Positions 35,214-41,806 of a stretch of 41,806 bases of DNA are shown here, in pieces (the stretch's first letter is position 1; every line of letters begins with the position of its first letter). The position numbers and the translations under genes were made by a program. A model generated the notes under the pieces. The model worked only from the letters and a program-made list of their open reading frames with translations, ran no database searches and was not told where the DNA came from. The stretch spans positions 1 through 41,806 of the forward strand of contig NZ_AUXT01000010.1 in assembly GCF_001625595.1 (NCBI RefSeq), in the 5' to 3' direction. This DNA is from Pseudoalteromonas luteoviolacea NCIMB 1942 (GTDB lineage: Bacteria > Pseudomonadota > Gammaproteobacteria > Enterobacterales > Alteromonadaceae).

Positions 35214-35354
35214 TTAACGCTTTTTCTTTTTGTTACCTTGAACAGCTTTAAAACGAGGGTTAGTTTTACAGATTACATAAACTTTTCCACGACGTTTTAC
35301 AACTTGGCATCCAGGTCTGCTTTTCGCGCTTTTTAATGAACTTAAAACTTTCAA
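35214..35354 (-). CDS. ykgO: Ribosomal protein L36, zinc-independent paralog (YkgO type)
   Basis: A 46-codon gene with a TTG start at 35354, preceded by AAGGAG with a seven-base gap. The product begins [20 protein letters not shown] and ends [14 protein letters not shown], which matches the YkgO type (46 residues, longer C terminus). Classical L36 is 38 residues and has a Cys4-like zinc site; here only two cysteines remain, so it should not need zinc. It lies 100 bases downstream of the L31 type B gene on the same strand, as in E. coli ykgM-ykgO, with a Zur-like box before the pair. It replaces the zinc-holding L36 under zinc shortage. Confidence 0.92.
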   Translation of the reverse strand: MKVLSSLKSAKSRPGCQVVKRRGKVYVICKTNPRFKAVQGNKKKKR

Positions 35355-35404
35355 CTTATGCTCCTTTACTAGTGATTTAAATTTTACGTACCAAATAGCG
35401 TCTA

Positions 35405-35435
35405 GGCATCGCTACTAATGAAAGTAAGCGATGCC
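35405..35435 (-). terminator. Hairpin between ykgM and ykgO genes
   Basis: GGCATCGCT pairs with AGCGATGCC over a 13-base loop. On the minus strand there is no T-run after it, so it more likely tunes the amount of the distal L36 message or protects an mRNA end than stops transcription fully. Confidence 0.55.
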
Positions 35436-35454
35436 CAACATAGTGCTTTGTCTA

Positions 35455-35712
35455 TTACTTAGATGTAGAAGCGATATTTTTAAAGCGGCGGTTGAACTTA
35501 GCAACACGGCCATCGCTAGCAACGATTTTCTGCTTACCTGTATAAAACGGGTGAGAAGCACTTGAAACATCGATTGGAACGTACGGGTACTCTTTACCAT
35601 CAATTTCAACTGTTCTATCAGATTTGATAGTTGAGCCAACGATAAAGTACTTGTCTACTGCAGTGTCATGAAATGCAACAGCTTGATAATCCGGGTGGAT
35701 ATTTGCTTTCAT
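35455..35712 (-). CDS. ykgM: Ribosomal protein L31 type B (zinc-independent)
   Basis: Protein of 85 residues. [20 protein letters not shown] and the C-terminal [24 protein letters not shown] are hallmark L31 type B stretches. It lacks the cysteines of zinc-binding L31 (RpmE). In E. coli and other bacteria the type B form is made on zinc starvation so that the zinc form can be degraded. It is the first gene of a two-gene unit with the L36 paralog and has a Zur-like box 19 bases before its start. Confidence 0.96.
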   Translation of the reverse strand: MKANIHPDYQAVAFHDTAVDKYFIVGSTIKSDRTVEIDGKEYPYVPIDVSSASHPFYTGKQKIVASDGRVAKFNRRFKNIASTSK

Positions 35713-35730
35713 ATTAAATTAAAACCTTAT

Positions 35731-35754
35731 GAAATGTGATAACGTCACAATATT
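35731..35754 (-). promoter_or_regulatory. Zur-like operator before ykgM
   Basis: A dyad, TGTGA-TAACG-TCACA at 35735-35749, lies within a larger AT-rich site. The left arm GAAATGTGATA differs from the Zur half-site GAAATGTTATA by one base; the right arm is weaker. Spacing of five between the half-sites argues against CRP, which needs six. Position just before a zinc-independent ribosomal protein gene fits Zur control. Confidence 0.65.
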
Positions 35755-35903
35755 ATTCTATTTGAGAATAGTTTTCAATTAATTCCAATAATTATTTTTT
35801 TGGGGAGTTTTGCTTACTGTTTGTACTAATTAGCAAATTGTTACTGGATCTTCGACATCAGACTGTTATAACTAGGAACTAGATCGAGAAAGAGGATAAC
35901 GCC

Positions 35904-36164
35904 GTGACTGAAGAATCACAACAATTAGACAATGGTGTCATTGCGGAATTGCAAAATAAGGATCATTCATCTTTAGCTCAACAACTAGATGGACTAACTT
36001 GCGATCACAGTGACATTGTAGAATTACTTGCGCAATATCAAGTTTTGAGTGAGCAGGACGATGATCAAAAATTTGATAATTGGTATGACAATTTATGTGA
36101 AGATCAACTGAGAGTACTGAAAAGCTTTGAAATATATCGTGCTCACTATGAAGGTACTAATTAG
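35904..36164 (+). CDS. Small acidic cytosolic protein, unknown
   Basis: An 86-residue protein from GTG 35904, supported by GAGG seven bases upstream. It is strongly acidic, with no signal peptide or membrane helix and two cysteines. I recognise no family. LVAQYQVLSEQDDDQKFDNW-like helical stretches (VELLAQYQVLSEQDDDQKF) and QLRVLKSFEIYRAHYEG at the C terminus suggest an all-helical fold. A hairpin follows the stop. It appears to be a single-gene unit. Confidence 0.55.
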   Translation: MTEESQQLDNGVIAELQNKDHSSLAQQLDGLTCDHSDIVELLAQYQVLSEQDDDQKFDNWYDNLCEDQLRVLKSFEIYRAHYEGTN

Positions 36165-36209
36165 ATAAACCACATCCAAAGCCAGCGTTGTTGTATTAAA
36201 ACTATTTGT

Positions 36210-36236
36210 AAAGCCACATGTTGCTATAGTGGCTTT
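36210..36236 (+). terminator. Possible terminator after the small acidic protein gene
   Basis: AAAGCCAC and GTGGCTTT form an 8-bp stem with an 11-base loop whose ends (AT/AT) may also pair. The T-run is short, so its strength is doubtful. Confidence 0.55.
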
Positions 36237-36302
36237 CTAATGCGCTTGTCATTTGATAATTTAACCTAATTGCAGGTTATTTATTGAAAATACTGTGATT
36301 TT

Positions 36303-36956
36303 CTAACAAATCGATAAATCATATTTTTGCATTAAACTCTCAATGTATTTTTCGCGCAGTGACGAACTTCTTTCATGGCTAGCATGATGGCTGAGTGCTC
36401 GATTTAGCAGTTTAATTGCATCATGAAGCTGGCCTCTTAATTCAACAGCAATAGTATGTTTCGTTCTATCATCAGTAATGGAGTCCACAATGGCTCGACC
36501 AAGATCGATAAAAACGACTTCTTCGATAAGTCCATTTAAACTTATTACGCCATACTTGCTACATAAAAATTGCTGCCAAACCTGCTGAATATGCTCCACG
36601 ATATCTTCTGAAAACCTGTCATCTTGAGAAACAATGCCTTTTTGAGCGCATGTCTGTAAAGTCATAATATACTTTTGTTGGAAGAGCTCAAATGCATGGC
36701 TGGATTGAGTCACTGAATTCTTTACTAATATTTGTGCCCATTCAATAAGACCCCGGGGATAATAATCTGTAATCTCTATACATTCGTATAACCCAAGATA
36801 AGAACTACATTTGATCTGATTCTCGATACTATAGCTTGCATTTGGAAAAAGACTGCTGTCTTGCCATAGCTGAAGCTGTGATGAATCGATTTTCAATAAA
36901 CTGCATAACTCTTGGGTGTCATAAAAGTTCGTTTTAAGGTACTCAGAAAGTCGCAT
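36303..36956 (-). CDS. DUF6058-like protein, unknown function
   Basis: Protein of 217 residues without signal or TM segment. The N terminus, LSEYLKTNFYDTQELCSLLK followed by LQLWQDSSLFPNASYSIENQ, looks like a small helix-turn-helix-type (MerR-like) unit and fits my memory of the DUF6058 family, which includes members in natural-product clusters. Residues about 65-210 are helical (YYPRGLIEWAQILVKNS, AVELRGQLHDAIKLLNRAL). No catalytic motif is visible. A strong LexA-type box lies six bases before its start, so the gene is probably damage-induced. No clear ribosome site precedes the ATG. It is divergent from the dihydrodipicolinate synthase gene. Confidence 0.65.
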   Translation of the reverse strand: MRLSEYLKTNFYDTQELCSLLKIDSSQLQLWQDSSLFPNASYSIENQIKCSSYLGLYECIEITDYYPRGLIEWAQILVKNSVTQSSHAFELFQQKYIMTLQTCAQKGIVSQDDRFSEDIVEHIQQVWQQFLCSKYGVISLNGLIEEVVFIDLGRAIVDSITDDRTKHTIAVELRGQLHDAIKLLNRALSHHASHERSSSLREKYIESLMQKYDLSIC

Positions 36957-36962
36957 CTTTGA

Positions 36963-36982
36963 TACTGGTTAAATGTACAGTA
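36963..36982 (-). promoter_or_regulatory. LexA-type SOS box before the DUF6058-like gene
   Basis: TACTGGTTAAATGTACAGTA matches the LexA consensus TACTGTATATATATACAGTA at 16 of 20 positions, with intact CTG-N10-CAG. It ends six bases before the minus-strand start at 36956, so LexA would cover the 5' leader. The plus-strand dihydrodipicolinate synthase start is 124 bases on the other side. Confidence 0.72.
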
Positions 36983-37105
36983 TTTTGATTGTGTATTAAA
37001 TCCCAAGTTTACGCAAGAAAATTCGTAATTCTTTATTTTTGCTCTCGGCATACCGAGCCAATTGTGTTACAACATATCGTATATTCACAATCAGTTAGAA
37101 TTTGC

Positions 37106-38020
37106 ATGCGAAGTATACAAACCATAAAAAAAGCCAGCTTAATTACAGCTATAAAAACGCCATATAAGATGAATGGGGAGGTTGACCTAGTAGCTTATGA
37201 TGCATTGGTGGAAATACAGATAGAAGCCGGTGTCGATGGTATTATTGTAGGTGGTACAACTGGCGAAGGTCAGTTAATGAACTGGGAAGAGCACTTAATG
37301 CTGATAGCACACAGTGTTAGTAAGTTTTCTGAACGGCTGATTATTGTAGGAAATACAGGTAGTAATAATACTCGTGAAGCTATTAAGGCAACAGAGTATG
37401 GTTTTGCTTCGGGTATGGATGCGGCGCTTCAGATAAACCCTTATTATGGCAGAACTTCTATCGACGGGGTGATGGAGCATTTCAATCGTGTATTAGAAAT
37501 TGGACCTGCATTTGTTTACAACGTACCAGGTCGTACAGGACAAGACTTAACCCCTGATATTATCGAACCACTATCAAAGAGTAAGCACTTTATTGGTGTT
37601 AAAGAGTGTGCTGGTAATGAGAGAATTGCGCGTTATGAAGCACAAGGTATTGCGTGCTGGTCTGGAAACGATGATGAAGCCCATGACGGACGACACCTGT
37701 TCCAGTCACATGGGGTAATTTCTGTAACTTCAAACCTAGTACCTAAGTTGTTTAGGCAACTAATGGATGAGCGCAGTGATGCATTGAACAAAGAGTTAAA
37801 CCCCTTGGTAAATTGGTTGTTTTGTGAGCCAAACCCAATTGCGATCAATACAGCACTGATCATGACTGGTGCGGTGAGCCCAGTATTTAGGCTGCCTTAT
37901 GTGCCTTTGAATAAAGAGCAGCAATTGCAGGGACAAGCACTCATCAATGCGCTTGATGAACAATATATCGTTGGCGGAAAAGCAAATTTAGTAGATGATA
38001 CGCTACTTAAGCTTTGTTAA
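37106..38020 (+). CDS. dapA: Dihydrodipicolinate synthase, plant-type
   Basis: Protein of 304 residues from ATG 37106, chosen because the family starts near SLITAIKTPY; longer in-frame starts add an unlike 39-residue tail. It carries the catalytic residues: Thr51-Thr52 (GGTTGEG), Tyr114 (NPYYG), Tyr138 (VYNVPGRTG), Arg143 and the Schiff-base Lys166 (GVKECAG). The sequence is much closer to plant DapA than to E. coli DapA: GGTTGEGQLMNWEEHLMLI, GNTGSNNTREAI, WSGNDDEAHDGR and EPNPIAINTALI are plant-like stretches. Counterparts of the lysine-feedback residues are present (Trp60, His63, Asn87, Glu91, Tyr113). The reaction condenses pyruvate with aspartate semialdehyde in lysine synthesis. A hairpin and the helicase gene follow. 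Confidence 0.93.
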   Translation: MRSIQTIKKASLITAIKTPYKMNGEVDLVAYDALVEIQIEAGVDGIIVGGTTGEGQLMNWEEHLMLIAHSVSKFSERLIIVGNTGSNNTREAIKATEYGFASGMDAALQINPYYGRTSIDGVMEHFNRVLEIGPAFVYNVPGRTGQDLTPDIIEPLSKSKHFIGVKECAGNERIARYEAQGIACWSGNDDEAHDGRHLFQSHGVISVTSNLVPKLFRQLMDERSDALNKELNPLVNWLFCEPNPIAINTALIMTGAVSPVFRLPYVPLNKEQQLQGQALINALDEQYIVGGKANLVDDTLLKLC

Positions 38021-38041
38021 AGTCAATTAATGACGTATAAT
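38014..38041 (+). promoter_or_regulatory. Candidate sigma-70 promoter of the DEAD-box helicase gene
   Basis: TTGTTA at 38014-38019 and a perfect TATAAT at 38036-38041 are separated by 16 bases. The -35 element overlaps the dapA stop codon. Transcription would begin around 38048, inside the hairpin described next. Confidence 0.65.
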
Positions 38042-38066
38042 CTGCGACCCTCATTATTGGTCGCAG
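38042..38066 (+). terminator. Hairpin between dapA and the helicase gene
   Basis: CTGCGACC and GGTCGCAG form a perfect 8-bp stem with a 9-base loop, followed by GTTTGTC. For dapA transcripts it can act as a terminator. The right arm also contains the only ribosome-site-like sequence of the helicase gene (CAGG), so the two functions may interfere. Confidence 0.6.
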
Positions 38067-38076
38067 GTTTGTCGTT

Positions 38077-39375
38077 ATGAATTTTAAATCGTTTAGTTTC
38101 CCAGAGCCTATGTTAGAAGCCTTAGATGATATTGGCTTCAAAGAGCTTACTCCTATTCAACAAGCGGCCATTCCTGTTATCAGAAAAGGGCACGATGTAC
38201 TGGCGACTGCGCAAACAGGAACAGGTAAAACAGCTGCTTTTGCGCTACCTGTGATCCACAACCTTTTAAAAGGTACTTCATTGTCATCTCCCCGCGCACT
38301 TGTCCTTGCACCTACTCGAGAATTAGCCGAGCAAATTGCAAATAATTGTGAGTCTTTCTCAAAAAATACAACTTTGCGCACAGTTGCCGTTTTTGGTGGT
38401 GTAAGTGTAGAAGGGCAAACACAGCGTCTAGCTCAAGGCGCAGATATTGTCGTTGCAACGACGGGTAGGTTACTTGACTTGGTAAGACTGGGCAGTGTTG
38501 ACTTGTCAAATATTGAGCATTTAGTGCTAGATGAAGCTGATCGTATGTTAGATATGGGCTTTATCGACGAAATGCGAAAAGTGATAGGTCTTGCTCGTGA
38601 AGATAAACAACTATTACTCTTCTCCGCGACTTTCCCGTCAGAAGTAAAACAGTTTGCTAAGCAAGTTCTAAAGGAGCCAAAGCTTGTTCAAACTGCACCA
38701 GAAAATACAACTGCGGAGACGGTACGTCATGTTGTTTACCCTGTAGAACAGCAACGCAAAAAAGAGTTGTTATCTGAACTAATTGGTAAGAAAAATTGGC
38801 TGCAGGTGCTTGTTTTTGTGAACATGAAAGATGATGCAGATGATATTGTCAAAGAGCTTGAGCTTGATGGGATAGCTGCGACTGTATGTCACGGAGATAA
38901 AAAGCAAGGTGCGAGACGTCGAGCTTTGAGAGAGTTTAAAGAAGGTAATGTACGTGTACTTGTTGCAACTGAGGTTGCTGCGCGCGGTATCGATATCGAA
39001 GGTTTGCCACGTGTTGTTAACTTCGACTTACCATACCTTGCAGAAGACTATGTACACAGAATTGGCCGGACTGGTCGAGCAGGTAACTCTGGGCAAGCTA
39101 TTTCATTTGTAAGTAGAGAAGAAGAACAATTCTTATTGCATATTGAAACTTTGATTGGTCAAAAAATCAAACGTTATTATTTGCCTGGCTATGAGGTTGC
39201 GAATCGAGATAATCTCATCGAAAATCTCAGTAAAAAGCCTAGCCATCAAAGACGAAAAGCGCGCACAAACCGACCTAGCAATCAAGCAAGCGGCGAGGCG
39301 AGAGCAAAAAACCGCAGTAAGGTGAGCTCGGTTAGAAGCCGATTGAAGGGTGTAAAACTGAAATTGGATAAATAA
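38077..39375 (+). CDS. DEAD-box RNA helicase, RhlE-like
   Basis: Protein of 432 residues. In order it has the Q motif (FKELTPIQQAAIP), Walker A ATAQTGTGKT with Lys51, motif Ia PTRELAEQ, GG and TTGRLLD, motif II DEAD at 152-155, SAT, then in the second RecA domain VFVNMKD, TEVAARGIDIEG and HRIGRTGRAG. The tail of about 60 residues is basic and unstructured (KKPSHQRRKARTNRPSNQ), as in RhlE/SrmB-type enzymes. It unwinds RNA with ATP in ribosome assembly or decay; the exact subgroup is not sure. A sigma-70 promoter and hairpin precede it. Confidence 0.95.
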   Translation: MNFKSFSFPEPMLEALDDIGFKELTPIQQAAIPVIRKGHDVLATAQTGTGKTAAFALPVIHNLLKGTSLSSPRALVLAPTRELAEQIANNCESFSKNTTLRTVAVFGGVSVEGQTQRLAQGADIVVATTGRLLDLVRLGSVDLSNIEHLVLDEADRMLDMGFIDEMRKVIGLAREDKQLLLFSATFPSEVKQFAKQVLKEPKLVQTAPENTTAETVRHVVYPVEQQRKKELLSELIGKKNWLQVLVFVNMKDDADDIVKELELDGIAATVCHGDKKQGARRRALREFKEGNVRVLVATEVAARGIDIEGLPRVVNFDLPYLAEDYVHRIGRTGRAGNSGQAISFVSREEEQFLLHIETLIGQKIKRYYLPGYEVANRDNLIENLSKKPSHQRRKARTNRPSNQASGEARAKNRSKVSSVRSRLKGVKLKLDK

Positions 39376-39395
39376 AGCGTTAATTGTTAACGAAT

Positions 39396-39432
39396 AGTAG
39401 ATAGTGGTTTGAACTTCATACCACTATCTACT
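39396..39432. terminator. Bidirectional terminator between helicase and zapE genes
   Basis: AGTAGATAGTGG and CCACTATCTACT form a perfect 12-bp stem with a 13-base loop. The right arm covers the zapE stop codon. T-runs are short on both strands. Confidence 0.7.
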
Positions 39433-40528
39433 TAACCTTGCCTGCTTTTGTGTTTAATAGCCAAGACTGCATTTCGACCAACCGGCTTTGCGTACGCTCA
39501 AACTCGAACGACAATTGCTCTCCTACATACAGTGAATCTAACGAGCAGTTAGCTGAAATAACAACAAGCTTGTTACGATCATAAAACTCGTCTACCAGTG
39601 CAATAAATCGCCTTGCCTCATCATCTAAGCTACGAGTTTTTAATGCTGAATTTTGACGCATGTATCCATCTTCAACCCCCTGAGCGACTTGGTTTCGGGC
39701 GGGCGATGAGCCCATCTGTACAACTGACTGAATAAAAATTACTTCATATCGGTTCGCTAACTCAATGTAATCGGCTGTTGCCCTTGGTGAAGAGCATAAA
39801 GACATAAAGTCAAATAGAAGCGCAGAGGGGGAGGTGCCAATTATTGGAATTAAACGGCTCAGTAATTCAATGTCAGCGTGAGTTCTAGTACCTGAAAGTT
39901 CGGAGAATAACGCGTCAAACATCTCTTGGTTATCGTGAAAATAAAAGCGGTTGTCGAATCTATTTCTAAAACGATGATCAATGTCTCCTGATATTCCAAC
40001 TATTTCACAGTGTGTTATGAGTAAGTCGATAGTCGGCTCAAATCGAATTCTTTGTAGCCCATTTTTGTATAGTTCACTAGGGTGGGAATTAGAGGTAGCA
40101 ACAAAAATGATACCGGATTTGATAAATGCTTCTATTAAACCTGCCAATATCATCGCATCCCCTATGTCTTTGACAAAGAATTCATCAAAGCAAAGCACCT
40201 TGGTGTCTTTAGCCCACACCTTAGCTATTTTTTGTAATGGATTGGTCGTTCCTTGAATTTCTTTCAGCTGCTGATGCACTTGTGCCATAAAATGATGAAA
40301 GTGTAATCTTCGTTTTTTCTTAGAGTTAATTTCTTCGAAGAATAAGTCCATTAAAAAAGACTTTCCACGGCCCACAGGCCCATAGAGGTATATGCCTTTT
40401 TTAACTTTTTTACGTTCGATTTGAAGTAACAACTCATCTAATGTGGAGATTGCGTAACTTTGAGCCTCATCAAAGGTTAACGTGCCTTGATTAATAAGCT
40501 GGTTGTATCGAGTTTGAATGATGCGCAT
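39428..40528 (-). CDS. zapE: ZapE/AFG1-family ATPase (cell-division protein)
   Basis: Protein of 366 residues. It has an AAA-type P-loop GPVGRGKS at residues 50-57, the RLHFHHFMAQVH stretch, Walker B VLCFDEFFVKDIGDAMIL, VATSNSHPSELYKNGLQR and a C-terminal EARRFIALVDEFYDRNKLVV block, all close to E. coli ZapE. E. coli ZapE associates with the Z-ring and destabilises FtsZ bundles in the presence of ATP. In E. coli the gene lies near rplM; here it does not, so this could be the sole copy moved or a second paralog. It converges on the helicase gene with a shared hairpin. Confidence 0.9.
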   Translation of the reverse strand: MRIIQTRYNQLINQGTLTFDEAQSYAISTLDELLLQIERKKVKKGIYLYGPVGRGKSFLMDLFFEEINSKKKRRLHFHHFMAQVHQQLKEIQGTTNPLQKIAKVWAKDTKVLCFDEFFVKDIGDAMILAGLIEAFIKSGIIFVATSNSHPSELYKNGLQRIRFEPTIDLLITHCEIVGISGDIDHRFRNRFDNRFYFHDNQEMFDALFSELSGTRTHADIELLSRLIPIIGTSPSALLFDFMSLCSSPRATADYIELANRYEVIFIQSVVQMGSSPARNQVAQGVEDGYMRQNSALKTRSLDDEARRFIALVDEFYDRNKLVVISANCSLDSLYVGEQLSFEFERTQSRLVEMQSWLLNTKAGKVK

Positions 40529-40775
40529 TTAATTTATAATGGAATATACATTGCAGGCTATATTAGCTTGGTATAAAAAGAATATGAAGAATGAAATATG
40601 CCTTTGTCGTTATATGAGTGCTAGGTTTTGATATTTACATGGTAGAAAAGGGCATTAATCTAGGAAATTCATCCGCGCAAAAAAATGACTATGTCAAATT
40701 GACCATCATAATTCGATTTACCTGTTATTGATGCATTAAATTAAAGGTGATAAACATACCGCCTTTTAAAAATCT

Positions 40776-41411
40776 TTATTTATAAGAACTAAGATCGGTA
40801 AATTCTGTTTCACATACCTTCTTAATTACCGGATGTTTAGCCATCGACTTCAAGTAGCTCGCTAAGTGCTCAAATTGGAGAGGTGGTTTATTTAATTCGT
40901 CTGCCCAAATGCAGAGCATAAATAAGTAACAATCACAAATGGTGAATTTATCGTTCACAACATAGCTTTTGCCAGCCAGATGACGGTTAATTATTTCAAA
41001 CATACTACCTAGGCGACTTTGCTGCGTTTTAATTATGTCATCGTACATTAACGCACTTTGAGTATGGCGCTCTGGGTAGAAATAAATCATCAACTCTGCT
41101 TGAACTGTGGTTGTAAAGTACATAAGCCACTGGTAAAACTCGCCTTTTGTTTTTGGCTCTGAAGGTATTAATCTAGATTCAGGGTGCTTTTCAGCGAGAT
41201 ATAAGCAGATGGCACCACTTTCAAATAATACAAAGTCGTCGTCTACTAAAGTCGGGATCCTTCCTGTTGGGTTGAGTCTTAAATACTGGGCAGATTTGTG
41301 AGCATGTTTTTTTCTATCTACAAGTTCAAGTTGGTAGGGTACGTCGAGTGCTTCTAAAACAAAATGTGGGGCTAGACTGGCGTTACGTGGGTAATAAAAC
41401 AAAGTGTACAT
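40776..41411 (-). CDS. Glutathione S-transferase family protein
   Basis: Protein of 211 residues from ATG 41411, preceded by AAGG with seven bases of spacing; a further in-frame ATG at 41426 would add five residues. The thioredoxin-like N-terminal domain starts YTLFYYPRNASLAPHFVLEALDVPY and has NPTGRIPTLVDDD with the cis-Pro, then FESGAICLYLAEKHP for glutathione binding. The helical C-terminal domain has KFTICDCYLFMLCIWADEL, the usual N-capping box. The layout fits a beta-class bacterial enzyme that joins glutathione to electrophiles or reduces disulfides. No neighbour gives its substrate. Confidence 0.92.
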   Translation of the reverse strand: MYTLFYYPRNASLAPHFVLEALDVPYQLELVDRKKHAHKSAQYLRLNPTGRIPTLVDDDFVLFESGAICLYLAEKHPESRLIPSEPKTKGEFYQWLMYFTTTVQAELMIYFYPERHTQSALMYDDIIKTQQSRLGSMFEIINRHLAGKSYVVNDKFTICDCYLFMLCIWADELNKPPLQFEHLASYLKSMAKHPVIKKVCETEFTDLSSYK

Positions 41412-41633
41412 AGCTGGCCTTATCATCTAATTTTATTGACTGGAAAGCTCCTTTTATGATTATTCCTTAAGGACTTTAGGACAGCATTTGAATAATAACA
41501 AATAAAACCATCTATTTTTATTCAAAAATTTATATCCAGCAAGAGTCGTTTACAAGATTAACCATTACTTTCTTAAGCGTTAATGATTTTACCTTAACTA
41601 GGTATTTAATGTAAATAGGAATTGGATGGTGGT

Positions 41634-41680
41634 CCTAATTAATGAATATCATTATGTATAAAATATATGCATTGATTAGG
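41634..41680. repeat. Imperfect 16-bp-arm dyad
   Basis: CCTAATTAATGAATAT (41634-41649) pairs with ATATGCATTGATTAGG (41665-41680) with 14 of 16 matches and a 15-base centre. It is very AT-rich. It could be an operator for a gene to the right or a hairpin in a transcript. Confidence 0.5.
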
Positions 41681-41692
41681 AAGGAAAATCTT

Positions 41693-41726
41693 AAGGGCAC
41701 AATATGATTTCACATATAATGCCCTT
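41693..41726. terminator. Terminator-like hairpin near the right end
   Basis: AAGGGCA and TGCCCTT form a 7-bp stem with a 20-base AT-rich loop. It lies just past the stops of the minus-strand frames entering from the right edge, which is where a terminator of such a gene would be. T-runs are poor. Confidence 0.5.
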
Positions 41727-41806
41727 GTTTAGCTACTAAGGAGTATAGTAGATCGGAGAGTTAGGGCCAACTGGAAGACCGAAACCCGGCGTTTTTCAAG
41801 GTAGTT

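Larger units (their letters stand above)
41412..41806. other. Gene-poor right end
   Basis: About 395 bases with no gene I can support. It holds a large imperfect dyad (41634-41680) and a terminator-like hairpin (41693-41726). A minus-strand frame is open from the window edge to a TAA at 41729-41731 (25 codons) and could be the end of a gene lying mostly outside the window; another minus-strand frame with GFGLPVGPNSPIYYTP before a stop at 41736-41738 lacks a start codon inside the window. Confidence 0.4.

Noticed and set aside
35735..35749. TGTGA...TCACA as a CRP site
   Set aside because: The half-sites are five bases apart, whereas CRP needs six, and the gene behind it fits Zur control better.
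1..41806. tRNA, rRNA, CRISPR array, insertion sequence or prophage
   Set aside because: I saw no tRNA-like cloverleaf, spaced repeat array, transposase, integrase or phage structural gene anywhere in the window.

Overview
The window reads as a chromosomal segment of a marine gammaproteobacterium, most likely Pseudoalteromonas or a close relative (Alteromonadales). The reasons are an AT-rich genome with gammaproteobacterial core genes (dnaK-dnaJ, fadE, zapE, pqiABC), two TonB-dependent receptors including a large Oar-like one, a secreted subtilase with PKD and chitin-binding-like domains, and a giant exported protein with a GlyGly-CTERM tail. I see no phage, transposon, CRISPR, rRNA or tRNA gene. 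The assignment is from recognition of protein families, not from a search.

Left part (1-8.3 kb): an Oar-like TonB-dependent receptor and a secreted S1/P1-type nuclease on the minus strand. Divergent from them is a two-gene unit with overlapping stop and start: a membrane-anchored periplasmic-binding-protein-like protein and a two-TM protein with a cytosolic domain of unknown type. A lipoprotein 5'-nucleotidase and a small DUF3820 protein follow on the minus strand. Nuclease, nucleotidase and receptor could together scavenge extracellular nucleic acid.

8.6-16.9 kb: an M16 metallopeptidase lipoprotein, a ~520-base gene-free stretch with hairpins, a GNAT acetyltransferase, a tightly overlapping pqiABC operon (lipid transport across the envelope) and an acyl-CoA thioesterase.

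17-25.6 kb: dnaK with a heat-shock-type promoter, a hairpin, then dnaJ; a small cysteine-rich membrane protein; ybaK (Cys-tRNA(Pro) deacylase family); fadE with a FadR-type operator just before its start; a phosphotransferase and an EamA-type transporter.

25.5-35.1 kb is the exported-protein region: subtilase, a solitary sugar-type periplasmic binding protein, a cytochrome b562-like protein, a second TonB-dependent receptor, and a 1,358-residue Asp-box/cadherin-type surface protein.

35.2-41.8 kb: the zinc-independent ribosomal proteins L36 (46 codons, TTG start) and L31 type B behind a Zur-like box; a small acidic protein; a DUF6058-like gene preceded by a strong LexA-type box; a strikingly plant-type dihydrodipicolinate synthase; a DEAD-box helicase; a ZapE-type ATPase; a glutathione S-transferase; and a gene-poor right end.

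The items most worth following are the binding-protein/membrane-protein pair (4.6-6.4 kb), the LexA-box DUF6058-like gene, the plant-type DapA and the zinc-starvation ribosomal protein pair.
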